From the NCBI GenBank assembly GCA_910589145.1, contig CAJUSD010000010.1, forward strand, positions 1 to 64,000: DNA of 64,000 nucleotides. Reading direction: 5' to 3'. The stretch is from an uncultured Oscillospiraceae bacterium (GTDB lineage: Bacteria; Bacillota; Clostridia; Oscillospirales; Ruminococcaceae). The notes beneath the pieces are model-generated. The model did no database searches, was not told the origin of the DNA, and was given only the letters and a program-made list of their open reading frames with translations. The stretch's first letter is position 1; each line of letters opens with the position of its first letter. This document shows positions 17,099 through 25,257 of this stretch, piece by piece. Position numbers and translations under genes: made by a program.

Positions 17099-17145
17099 AA
17101 AGCCTGTTTGCGAAGGAATTTTGCTTTCGCAAACAGGCTTTTAAC
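17099..17145 (+). terminator. strong hairpin after rluB
   Basis: AAAGCCTGTTTGCGAA (17099-17114) and its exact complement (17126-17141) form a 16-bp stem with an 11-nt loop, followed by T residues. It lies about 165 nt beyond the rluB stop. Confidence 0.75.
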
Positions 17146-17203
17146 TTAAACTTTTTTCTATTCCCCCTTTAGGAATGCTTCTGCCCTCTTTTGAGTTTGT
17201 GCA

Positions 17204-17308
17204 GGGGTATTTCGTGACCACTGGCGCGGTCGGAAACTCCATCCCCTGAACCTGTACAGTTCTGCTGCACAGGCCGCCCTTCGAGAAAGCAGTCAAAGCT
17301 TTTCATAC
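17204..17308. repeat. dispersed intergenic repeat, GC-rich family, copy 4 (inverted)
   Basis: Read on the minus strand, 17204-17233 resembles the 10186-10218 core; 17274-17308 (CCGCCCTTCGAGAAAGC then AGTCAAAGCTTTTCATAC) resembles 61166-61199 on the plus strand. Copies 3 and 4 face each other around the terminator at 17099. The 16936-17635 gap holds these repeats, the terminator and a promoter, and no gene. Confidence 0.5.
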
Positions 17309-17391
17309 ATCTTTTCTGGTTCATTAGATTAGGTTTATGCCCGCCGGTTAGGTTTCTGTCCAAATTTTTTGGACAAGTCTGGGAAAATCAC

Positions 17392-17420
17392 TTGTCAATG
17401 GCAGAAAAATAGGTTATAAT
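17392..17420 (+). promoter_or_regulatory. promoter of the carboxyltransferase operon
   Basis: TTGTCA, 17-nt spacer, TATAAT. The leader of about 210 nt has a TCAACA/TGTTGA hairpin (about 17457-17495). No BirA-type operator was recognised. Confidence 0.75.
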
Positions 17421-17635
17421 ATGAACGATTACGTTTGAGTTCCATCAAAAAATGAAGTCAACAGAAATCCCGTTTTCCAAAAATTCTTTTGTTGATTTTC
17501 CTAAACACCATAGCAAACAGGCGGCGGGGTTGACAGCAAATGGAAATCAAACCTAAGAACCTGTTTATAGCAGATAATCCCAAAGGGGAAAATCTGCAAA
17601 AGAAGGACACAGGAAACTGGAATGGAGGAAATAAA

Positions 17636-19066
17636 ATGAGTGCTGAAAGCAAAATGGATGCTCTCACCAAAGCGCTTAGCGCATTGGACAAAGCAACTCC
17701 CGCACGCAAAAGGCTGACTGCGTTATTTGATGCAGACAGTTTTGTGGAGCTGGATGGATTTGCGAAGGCCGGGGGAGAATCGGCGGGTGTAGTCACAGGC
17801 TATGGTTCCATAGATGGCAGCCCGGTATTTGCATTTTCCCAGGATATTACCGTTCAAAACGGCGCTGTAGGCAAGGCGCACGCAGGAAAAATAAAGAAGC
17901 TGTATGATTTGGCGGCAAAAACCGGCGCGCCAGTAGTGGGAATTTATGATTCCAATGGGGCAATGCTCAAAGAGGGCAATGACGCACTGAACGCTTATGG
18001 TGAAATGCTGCTGTGGCAGAACAACCTTTCCGGCGTGGTTCCGCAGATTTCGGTAATCGCAGGAACCTGCGCAGGCTGTGCAGCAATGATCGCATTAAGC
18101 GCAGATTTTGTAATTATGACAGAAAAAGCGGAATTATTTATGACCGCTCCTTTTACTGCAAAGGCAAAAGGCGAAAACGTACCCGGAGCAGGAACAGCGG
18201 AAAATGCTGCGAAATCCGGTATGGCACATATTGTTGCTAAAGATGAAGACGCTGCCATGGAACAGGCCCGCCGCATTATCTCCATGCTGCCGATTAATAA
18301 CCTTTCTGCTGCCCCAATTTGTGAGGCAGCGGCTGTAGAAGGAGTAGACGCAGCGCTTCGTTCAGCAGCAGAGAATATAGAAAACGCCGATATGAAGGCG
18401 TTGGTAGAAATGATTGTTGATAAGGACAGCTTCCTGGAACTGCATAAAGATTTTGCAGTAGGCGCCGTGTCTGGTTTTGCCACATTGGGCGGTTCAACGG
18501 TAGGCGTTGTTGCTACAACAGGGGAACCTATCTGCGGCGGCGGCTGTGCAAAGATTGCCCGTCTGGTTTCCATTTGTGATGCGTTCCAAATTCCAGTTCT
18601 GACATTTGTAAATACAAAGGGCTTTAAGGCTTCTGCCCAGGCAGAGCTGAAAGGCATTGTCCGCGAGGCGGCAAAGGCTGCCCATGTATATGCAGAAGCT
18701 ACCACCCCGAAAGTATGCGTGGTTATGGGGCAAGCCTATGGCCCTGCCTATATGGTGTTTGCTGGAAGAAATGCGAACTCTGATGTTACACTGGCATGGC
18801 CCAGCGCCCAGATTTCTGCATTGGCGCCTGAAACAGCTGTTACAATGCTGTATGCAGACCAGATCACGGATAAGAATCCCCGCTCGGCTGTTGAAGCCAA
18901 ATATAAGGTGGAAGATGCTTCTCCGTTCCAGGCAGCAGCAGACGGGTATATTGAGGATGTTATTGATCCTGCCGCTACCCGCAGCGTGCTGATTTCTACC
19001 CTGGATATGCTGGAAGGCAAACGGGTTTCTAAACTGCCGAAAAAACATGGCAATATGCCGCTGTAA
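17636..19066 (+). CDS. acyl-CoA carboxyltransferase subunit (12S / MmdA-like)
   Basis: A 476-residue protein with the two crotonase-fold halves of biotin-dependent carboxyltransferases: an N-terminal half with SQDITVQNGAVGKAHAGKI and the oxyanion region AGTCAGCAAM, and a C-terminal half with GGGCAKIARL and GQAYGPAYM. In relatives it moves a carboxyl group between carboxybiotin and an acyl-CoA (methylmalonyl/propionyl-CoA or malonyl/acetyl-CoA). It is about 30 residues shorter than typical MmdA. ATG 17636 has a GGAGG site; the longer frame to 17540 has none. Biotin carrier and OadA-like genes follow, so the acyl-CoA part of a three-subunit enzyme is the natural reading. The exact acyl-CoA cannot be read from sequence. 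Confidence 0.85.
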   Translation: MSAESKMDALTKALSALDKATPARKRLTALFDADSFVELDGFAKAGGESAGVVTGYGSIDGSPVFAFSQDITVQNGAVGKAHAGKIKKLYDLAAKTGAPVVGIYDSNGAMLKEGNDALNAYGEMLLWQNNLSGVVPQISVIAGTCAGCAAMIALSADFVIMTEKAELFMTAPFTAKAKGENVPGAGTAENAAKSGMAHIVAKDEDAAMEQARRIISMLPINNLSAAPICEAAAVEGVDAALRSAAENIENADMKALVEMIVDKDSFLELHKDFAVGAVSGFATLGGSTVGVVATTGEPICGGGCAKIARLVSICDAFQIPVLTFVNTKGFKASAQAELKGIVREAAKAAHVYAEATTPKVCVVMGQAYGPAYMVFAGRNANSDVTLAWPSAQISALAPETAVTMLYADQITDKNPRSAVEAKYKVEDASPFQAAADGYIEDVIDPAATRSVLISTLDMLEGKRVSKLPKKHGNMPL

Positions 19067-19148
19067 AAACTTCTGATGAATGGTTTGCAGGAATCACTTT
19101 TAACTGTGTTTCCTGGTTACATGATGTAGTTGAAAGGGAGGACCCACT

Positions 19149-19532
19149 GTGAAAAGATATAATATTGTTGTAAATGGCAAAGCCTACGACGTTCAGGTAG
19201 AGGAAACCGGAGCAGGTGCTGCTCCAATGGCTCCTGCTGCGGCTGCTCCAGCAGCTCCGGCCCCAGCGCCTGCGGCTGTCCCGGCTCCAGCAGCTCCCGC
19301 TCCTGCCGCCCCTGCTGAAGGAACAAAAGTAAATGCTCCTATGCCTGGTACAATTGTCAACGTGAAAGTTGCCGTAGGCCAAAGCGTTGCTGAAGGGGAA
19401 GTCCTTGTGGTTCTTGAAGCCATGAAGATGGAAAATGATATTGTTGCTCCCTGTGCCGGTTCCGTTGCGTCCATCAGTGTTAAGAAGGGCGACAGCGTTA
19501 ATTCCAACGATTTGCTGGTTGTTATCGCCTGA
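19149..19532 (+). CDS. biotin carboxyl carrier protein with Ala/Pro linker
   Basis: A 127-residue carrier: a short N-terminal strand (NIVVNGKAYDVQVEE), a flexible linker of about 40 residues made almost only of Ala and Pro, then a biotinyl domain with AMKMEND, Lys93 being the biotinylation site. It matches the 1.3S transcarboxylase subunit and GcdC/MmdC carriers. The start is GTG with a GGGAGG site 7 nt upstream. Lying between the two carboxyltransferase genes, it should shuttle the carboxyl group between their active sites. Confidence 0.93.
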   Translation: MKRYNIVVNGKAYDVQVEETGAGAAPMAPAAAAPAAPAPAPAAVPAPAAPAPAAPAEGTKVNAPMPGTIVNVKVAVGQSVAEGEVLVVLEAMKMENDIVAPCAGSVASISVKKGDSVNSNDLLVVIA

Positions 19533-19574
19533 TAGCCAGACAGCGTGCCAGTTTTTTAGAAAGGGGTGCCGTTA

Positions 19575-20975
19575 ATGGCTAAACTAAAAATTACGGAAAC
19601 TGTTCTGCGCGACGCGCATCAGTCCTTGATTGCCACCCGTATGAGTACAGACGAAATGCTCCCAATCCTTTCCGCTATGGATGAGGTTGGTTTTTATTCC
19701 GCTGAAGTATGGGGCGGGGCAACCTTTGACTCCTGCCTGCGCTTCCTGGATGAAGATCCCTGGGAACGTCTGCGCATCATCCGCAAAGGAATGCCCAACA
19801 CAAAACTTCAAATGCTTTTCCGCGGCCAGAACATGCTTGGATACCGCCACTATGCCGATGACGTTATCGACTACTTTGTTAAAAAATCTGTTGATAACGG
19901 CATTGATATCATGCGTATTTTTGATGCGCTCAACGATATCCGCAATCTGGAGGCTGCTATTAAAGCTACCAAAAAAGTTGGAGCTCATTTGCAGGCTTGT
20001 ATTTCCTACACTATCAGCCCGGTTCACAACATTGAGTACTTTGTAAAATATGCAAAGCAGCTTGAAGAAACCGGCGCGGATTCCATCTGTATTAAGGATA
20101 TGGCTGGTTTGCTGACCCCTTACACCACGTTTGATCTGGTGAAGGCTCTTAAGGAAACTGTTAAAATCCCGATTCAGCTCCACTCTCACTATACTTCTGG
20201 GCTGGCGTCCATGTCCCATCTGAAGGCGATTGAAGCCGGTGTTGATATTATTGATACTGCTATGTCACCTTTGGCCATGGGTACTTCCCATCCTGCTACT
20301 GAATCTATGGTTGCTGCCCTTGCAGGCACTCCATATGATACTGGATTGGATTTGAATAAGCTGAATGTTGTACGGGAACATTTTGCGAAGCTCCGTCAAA
20401 AATACCTTGAAAATGGCCTGCTGAATCCCAAGGTTCTTGGCGTTGATGCAAATACTCTGTTGTACCAGGTTCCCGGCGGGATGCTTTCCAACCTCGTTTC
20501 CCAACTGAAACAGGCTGGAAAAGAAGACCAGCTTGACGCTGTGCTTCATGAGATTCCTAATGTCCGTAAGGATGCAGGTTATCCTCCGCTTGTTACCCCA
20601 AGTTCTCAGATTGTCGGCACCCAGGCGGTATTTAACGTCATTATGGGTGAACGTTATAAGATGGTCACAAAAGAGTTTAAGGGGCTTATTCGCGGCGAGT
20701 ATGGCCGTACCCCTGTTCCTGTTGATCCTGAGTTCAGAAAGAAAATTATCGGAGATGAGAAGCCTATTGACTGCCGTCCCGCTGATTTGCTGGAAAATGA
20801 GCTGGAGAAGTTGAAGGCTGATATGCCCTCTAAGTATTATGAGCAGGAAGAGGACGTTTTGAGCTATGCACAGTTCGGCGCTGTTGCAGAGAAGTTCTTT
20901 GAAAAGAGAATGAATAAAAAGTACGGCGTTGATGGAGAACATGCGGATAAAGCTGCAGCGGTCCATCCGGTATAA
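19575..20975 (+). CDS. oadA: oxaloacetate decarboxylase alpha / pyruvate carboxyltransferase (5S-like)
   Basis: A 466-residue carboxyltransferase of the OadA/PycB/transcarboxylase 5S type, which uses pyruvate and oxaloacetate. The TIM-barrel start ETVLRDAHQSLIATRM, the metal-site motif HSHYTSGL, the catalytic-lysine region SICIKDMAG and a conserved C-terminal domain are all present. It has no biotin domain of its own, so the 127-residue carrier must serve. ATG 19575 follows AAAGGGG. No membrane OadB/MmdB gene follows; a terminator does. This favours a soluble transcarboxylase or decarboxylase over a sodium pump, unless the beta subunit is encoded elsewhere. Confidence 0.9.
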   Translation: MAKLKITETVLRDAHQSLIATRMSTDEMLPILSAMDEVGFYSAEVWGGATFDSCLRFLDEDPWERLRIIRKGMPNTKLQMLFRGQNMLGYRHYADDVIDYFVKKSVDNGIDIMRIFDALNDIRNLEAAIKATKKVGAHLQACISYTISPVHNIEYFVKYAKQLEETGADSICIKDMAGLLTPYTTFDLVKALKETVKIPIQLHSHYTSGLASMSHLKAIEAGVDIIDTAMSPLAMGTSHPATESMVAALAGTPYDTGLDLNKLNVVREHFAKLRQKYLENGLLNPKVLGVDANTLLYQVPGGMLSNLVSQLKQAGKEDQLDAVLHEIPNVRKDAGYPPLVTPSSQIVGTQAVFNVIMGERYKMVTKEFKGLIRGEYGRTPVPVDPEFRKKIIGDEKPIDCRPADLLENELEKLKADMPSKYYEQEEDVLSYAQFGAVAEKFFEKRMNKKYGVDGEHADKAAAVHPV

Positions 20976-20998
20976 GTTGGATTTCCATAAAGAAATGG

Positions 20999-21033
20999 GC
21001 GGGTCATGGTTTTTCAACCATGACCCGCTTTTT
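20999..21033 (+). terminator. terminator of the carboxyltransferase operon
   Basis: GCGGGTCATGGTT pairs perfectly with AACCATGACCCGC around TTTC, followed by TTTTT. Confidence 0.95.
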
Positions 21034-21099
21034 AATACAAATAAAACTGATAACGGATTTTAATTTGCGAACAGTTGTCTGTTTTTAGAGCAGCTCTTT

Positions 21100-21234
21100 T
21101 TCATCTTAGCAAAAGCAAGGGAGGATTATGATTATTCCCAATAAGAAATAGCAGAGGCTGTAAAAATATCACAGCAGCTTTATTTTAAATATGAAATCAG
21201 ATATTATAAGCTTCCGCCGGATATCTGATTGGGC
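21100..21234 (+). pseudogene. decayed XRE-type HTH regulator
   Basis: The frame beginning near 21100 reads FILAKAREDYDYSQ, a stop at 21142, EIAEAVKISQQLYFKYE, RYYKLPPDI and a second stop near 21229. This is the classical XRE helix-turn-helix pattern (REDxxxSQxEIAxxxxISQQxYxxYExGxxxLP), interrupted by in-frame stops. A second frame downstream (about 21280-21430) carries coding-like residues and overlaps the 3' end of the TraX-like gene, perhaps the rest of the decayed gene or chance. Confidence 0.6.
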
Positions 21235-21366
21235 GTTGTCCCTATGATGAAAAGAAACCGCTGGATATGGCTTATTTACCCAAAGCTATCCCTGTGAAAA
21301 AATTGTTGCAGAATATCCTATCTATAGCAGACATGGGCGTGAAGCTGCCGTAGAATATATAGAACT

Positions 21367-22155
21367 TCAAAAGCTGAAAGAGAGATGCAAAAAATTTCTC
21401 ACACAAAACAGAACCAGGCAATGAACTGGATAGAACCAGTAACAAGCGTATTGAAAGCTCTTATTATGAAGTCCCTGCCGCCCGCGGTATAACCAGATGG
21501 GGATTAGAGACAGCATTGCAAATGCCTGCTGTGGAAAATTTATTTCTCTTCCTAAAATCTGGAATGTGTATGTAAGGCCGCCTAAAGTAAAATTCAGCCA
21601 GGATAAAGCGAGTATTTGACCCAGCAGACACCACCAGTTCCGCCCGTGGAAAAAATAAAAAACCAAAACAATCCATATTCCTGCTCCGTAGTAGTCGACC
21701 ATTCCAATAGTGCCTAATATCCACCCCAAAGTAATCACAAAAAAACTTACTAAATAAAAAAGCCAGGGGTTTCCTTTTCCCTTAACCATTTCCATTATGC
21801 GGATACTGAAAAGAGCAATTAAAAACGTCCATAAAACGTTTTGATGAATAGGGTAAAAGATATTTCCACTGTACATAAGATTAAAAGGAATTTCTGAAAT
21901 CACCGCGAAAATCAGAAGCCGCAACATATAGCGGCGGAAATTGCTTGTATGGAAATACCCCTCTACTGTCATAAAAGCAAACAAAGGAAAAGCAATCCTG
22001 CCAATGCAGGTCATCCAGTCCCAATTCATGCCAAAAGAAGCCCAGGTATGATCCAGCAGCATACAGGCCATAGCGAGAATATGCAGCCCTGCCGAGGTAA
22101 TTTCAAAAGTGTGCTTCTGTTTATCCATACAGAAAAAGTAATTGTTTTGTTTCAT
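21367..22155 (-). CDS. TraX family membrane protein
   Basis: The 262-residue product has about seven or eight membrane segments and the TraX family start (LHILAMACMLLDHTWA, then IGRIAFPLFAFMTVEGYFHT). F-plasmid TraX acetylates pilin, while chromosomal TraX-like proteins in gut Firmicutes are probably acyltransferases acting on surface glycans or other envelope molecules; the substrate here is unknown. I start at 22155, where a GAGGGA site lies 7 nt upstream; the ATG at 22170 lacks one. It starts 26 nt downstream of the end of the DUF1266 gene on the same strand, so the two are likely co-transcribed. Confidence 0.85.
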   Translation of the reverse strand: MKQNNYFFCMDKQKHTFEITSAGLHILAMACMLLDHTWASFGMNWDWMTCIGRIAFPLFAFMTVEGYFHTSNFRRYMLRLLIFAVISEIPFNLMYSGNIFYPIHQNVLWTFLIALFSIRIMEMVKGKGNPWLFYLVSFFVITLGWILGTIGMVDYYGAGIWIVLVFYFFHGRNWWCLLGQILALSWLNFTLGGLTYTFQILGREINFPQQAFAMLSLIPIWLYRGRQGLHNKSFQYACYWFYPVHCLVLFCVRNFLHLSFSF

Positions 22156-22181
22156 TGACTTTTCCCTCATTTCATATAGGC

Positions 22182-23459
22182 TTACTTTTCATAACAATTC
22201 GTGCCGGAATATCGCAAAGCTTCGCGACAGAGGGCTTCCAGGTCAGAATGAAACGGAACAGTATTTATAATCGAATTTGGGTCTTTCAGCATTTTCCGAT
22301 ATGCCTTCCGGCGGCGGGAAATAGCTGATTTGTTTTTTACCCAGGCTTCATAACCTTTCATATGGCTGTCTAATAATTCCTTCCAGCTTGAAAAGGATTG
22401 CTGTATTGTGATTGCCGTATCCAAAGAGGATTTCAGCATATCCTCTCTGCTGCACATTTCTGATATATAACCAAACCCCCATAGCATAATGGAGCGGCCA
22501 AGCTGCCAGCCATCGGCTTTTCCACCGTCGAAGGCTTTGCTGGTCCGTTCAAGATATTCTGTTTTTGCCAGTAGTTGAAGACTGTTTTCAATTCCCCATG
22601 ATTCGTTGAGGATTTCTGTCGATACTTCCTTTTGATAGGCTGTCCTTTCAAATCCTCCGGCATAAGTAAAGTTGTTATGACATAAAGGTATATCTATAAG
22701 GTATGTGCTGTATGCTGCTAAAAGCCAGCGCTCATACTCACAATGAATTGTGTTGTCCTCTAATATAGGGCTTTTATCCCATTTGGAGATGCTTGCTGCT
22801 GTAACTGGCATGGTTTGGAGTTTTTTGTAGTCGATGTTTTCTCCTTCCTGGTTCTGGAAATTGAGTAACAATTGGATTATCCCAAAGGAGGCGTATGGAT
22901 GCCATTCCCTGAGATATTGGTATGCAACTGGATGGAAATCAGGTGCAATATCGACATACATACTATTCCCAATTGTATCTACCAACGTCAAACGAACTTT
23001 TTTAGATAGGAAACTTTCAGATAGGACTTCATAAAAAATCCCTGCGACAGCATCACGGTGCATTGCACGGCTGGGAAACACAATCCAGTCGTTTCCTATG
23101 TAAATTTCTGTTTCGCCCAATAATTTGTACTGGATATCCTGTTCCAGAAGGTCAAAGGGGGATTCTGTTAATTCAGATGAAAGATATTTTTTCATAGATT
23201 TTACAATCCTGCCTTTGAAATGGAACAGAGAAAAAAGCCGTATTATGAAGTATGTTGTACTGATGCCAAACCCTACAAAATCAACCCCGCAGACTACGCC
23301 AAACAGATAGGGATGCTCGTTTGTAAAGGCGTTTCCAGGACCGTAGAAAAATTCTATCTGGAAATAACAGGCAGCATACCAAAAGACGATCCATACCAGA
23401 GAAATAAGAAATTTTTTAAAATAATAAGACTTTAGTTTCTGCTTCAACGGATATTTCAT
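22182..23459 (-). CDS. membrane-anchored DUF1266 protein
   Basis: A 425-residue protein with two N-terminal membrane helices (about 14-38 and 48-70), a middle domain of about 170 residues without a family that I recognise, and a C-terminal DUF1266-like domain (about 285-400) with the conserved ESWGI, WQLGRSIMLWGFGYI and SWKELLDSHMKGYEAW blocks. DUF1266 proteins are of unknown function, often near secretion or polymorphic-toxin loci. An AGAGGTG site precedes the ATG. It is followed by a TraX-like membrane gene, so an envelope role is plausible but not proven. Confidence 0.7.
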   Translation of the reverse strand: MKYPLKQKLKSYYFKKFLISLVWIVFWYAACYFQIEFFYGPGNAFTNEHPYLFGVVCGVDFVGFGISTTYFIIRLFSLFHFKGRIVKSMKKYLSSELTESPFDLLEQDIQYKLLGETEIYIGNDWIVFPSRAMHRDAVAGIFYEVLSESFLSKKVRLTLVDTIGNSMYVDIAPDFHPVAYQYLREWHPYASFGIIQLLLNFQNQEGENIDYKKLQTMPVTAASISKWDKSPILEDNTIHCEYERWLLAAYSTYLIDIPLCHNNFTYAGGFERTAYQKEVSTEILNESWGIENSLQLLAKTEYLERTSKAFDGGKADGWQLGRSIMLWGFGYISEMCSREDMLKSSLDTAITIQQSFSSWKELLDSHMKGYEAWVKNKSAISRRRKAYRKMLKDPNSIINTVPFHSDLEALCREALRYSGTNCYEK

Positions 23460-23783
23460 ATTGACACCTCTTTTAAGTCACATTATATAAGAAAATGTTT
23501 TAAAATACAATAGTGAAAAAGAATTAGATTACTTTTAAATATCATCCACACAACCTGGAATTTATACAATACTACCTGTAAAAGCCATCTTTCAGAAATG
23601 CCCTGTTAAAATCAAGCCTATTTGTTTTAGGGATGTTATTTCAGTTGAGCTGGACCGGCGGCCAGAGGGCTTTTAATCGCTCCAAGTTGTCCTCCGCTCA
23701 GATTGTGCCCGCAGCAGTGTTTTATCAAAATATATGCTTACAAGATTATACCTCAACTTATTTTCTTAATTTCTATCTTTTGG

Positions 23784-23813
23784 TTGACAATTTCTGACAC
23801 AGAATGGTATAAT
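23784..23813 (+). promoter_or_regulatory. promoter of yicC
   Basis: TTGACA, 18-nt spacer, TATAAT. The leader carries a perfect small hairpin AGTTAC-CGTC-GTAACT (23847-23862) immediately before the AAAGGA ribosome site, which could affect initiation. The rest of the gap 23460-23783 shows nothing recognisable. Confidence 0.8.
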
Positions 23814-23878
23814 ATTAACTTGAGAAATATTATAGAACCGGCGGGCAGTTACCGTCGTAACTAAAGGAATGACACAAT

Positions 23879-24757
23879 ATGACAATGAGTATGACTGGTT
23901 ATGGCCGTTCCCAACAAATAATGGATGGCCATGATATTACTGTAGAACTTAGATCCGTAAACCATAGATATTTTGAATGTGCCGTTCGTGCTCCTCGTGC
24001 TTATGGTTATTTAGAAGAAAAGCTGAAAACACATTTTCAGCCCAAAATTTCGCGGGGAAAAATCGAAGTAGGGGTTTTTATTCAGACAGTAGAAGGCCCA
24101 TCTGCTGAAGTACAGATTAATCAGGCATTAGCCAAAGAGTATTTGCAGGCACTCCGCAGCATGGGTACAAATTTGGGGATTGCTGATGATATAACTGTTT
24201 CCTGCATGACTCGCTTTTCAGATATCTTTACTGTTTTGAAGGTACAGGAGGATGAAGACTATATCTGGAACCTCGTTCGTCCTGTTGCAGATAAAGCTGT
24301 CGAAAAATTTTTGGAAATGCGTTGTGCCGAAGGGGAGCGCATGAAAAAGGATATCCTGGACAGGGCTTCCCATATTCAAAGAATGGTTGATTTTGTAAAG
24401 GAACATTCTCCAGAAACCGTTCGAGTATATCAGGAGCGGCTGTATCAGAAATTGAAGGAAATTTTAGAGGAGCGTCAAATAGACGAACAGCGTGTTTTAA
24501 CAGAAGCAGCTATCTTTGCTGACCGTATCGCGGTAGACGAGGAAACGGTGAGATTAGAAAGCCATTTGTCTGCTTTAAGGGATATCCTTTGTTCTAATGG
24601 GCCGGTAGGCAGGAAGCTGGATTTTCTTGTCCAGGAAATAAACCGGGAAACAAATACCATTGGCTCTAAAGCACAGGACATTGAGATTGCCAGAACGGTT
24701 GTCGATATTAAGGCAGAAATTGAAAAAATCCGCGAACAAATCCAAAATATTGAATAA
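23879..24757 (+). CDS. yicC: YicC family endoribonuclease
   Basis: A 292-residue YicC/YloC protein: N-terminal MTGYGRSQ and LRSVNHRYFE, a central helical region, and the C-terminal DUF1732 block with GRKLDFLVQEINRETNTIGSKA. The E. coli homologue is an RNase acting on small RNAs, and in Firmicutes the gene usually lies before remA-gmk-rpoZ. Here a chemoreceptor gene is inserted between them. The length and both domains are complete. Confidence 0.95.
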   Translation: MTMSMTGYGRSQQIMDGHDITVELRSVNHRYFECAVRAPRAYGYLEEKLKTHFQPKISRGKIEVGVFIQTVEGPSAEVQINQALAKEYLQALRSMGTNLGIADDITVSCMTRFSDIFTVLKVQEDEDYIWNLVRPVADKAVEKFLEMRCAEGERMKKDILDRASHIQRMVDFVKEHSPETVRVYQERLYQKLKEILEERQIDEQRVLTEAAIFADRIAVDEETVRLESHLSALRDILCSNGPVGRKLDFLVQEINRETNTIGSKAQDIEIARTVVDIKAEIEKIREQIQNIE

Positions 24758-25257
24758 TCATTCAATATAGTGCGGCAAGGATTCCCACGATTTCTGTAAG
24801 TGGGAGGTGAATTGCCAGAAAAGTTGACGTATAGATAGAATTGCGGTAAAACATAATGACGTATTTCAGAGGCGGTGGCAGGCGGAGCGAAAGCGGTATT
24901 CTCCACTGACAAGAGACAATCTACATATTCTGTCTTGCTGCTGATTACCGCGAGCGGATTGAAATAAAATAGGATAACTATCTTTCATATGTCTTCTGCT
25001 TGTTTCATAGATATTGTTAATGTGAATCAAGAGTCGAAAATAAGAGAAATAAGAGCAAGAGCAATACGGCCAAAGAGGACGACCGGAGAATTTGTGTAAC
25101 AACTGCATGAAGTTTTACGCCATATTATTATTCTTTTCGAGAGAAATTGTTGCTTTGTTCGCATGCGGCATTTGTCTGTACTTTTTACCTTTGATTCTCA
25201 TTTCAAATTAGCAAGTGTAAGTTTTGCCTGTTGTTTTGAATATGAGGAGGACTAATT
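24758..25257. other. 500-nt gap with possible IS200/IS605-type relic
   Basis: A hairpin CCCAC...GTGGG with the context ATTCCCACGATTTCTG and GTGGGAGGTGAA (24781-24810) resembles the subterminal hairpin of IS200/IS605-type elements. A run of open codons follows (24874-24945, ending at a stop), which looks like a gene tail with a basic composition. I see no transposase. The rest, including GCGAGCGGATTGAAAT (24952-24967), shows no clear gene or promoter. The assignment as an insertion scar is speculative. Confidence 0.25.

Noticed and set aside
17540..17635. Upstream extension of the carboxyltransferase gene to ATG 17540.
   Set aside because: The ATG lacks a ribosome site, and the added residues have no family match; GGAGG before 17636 fits better.
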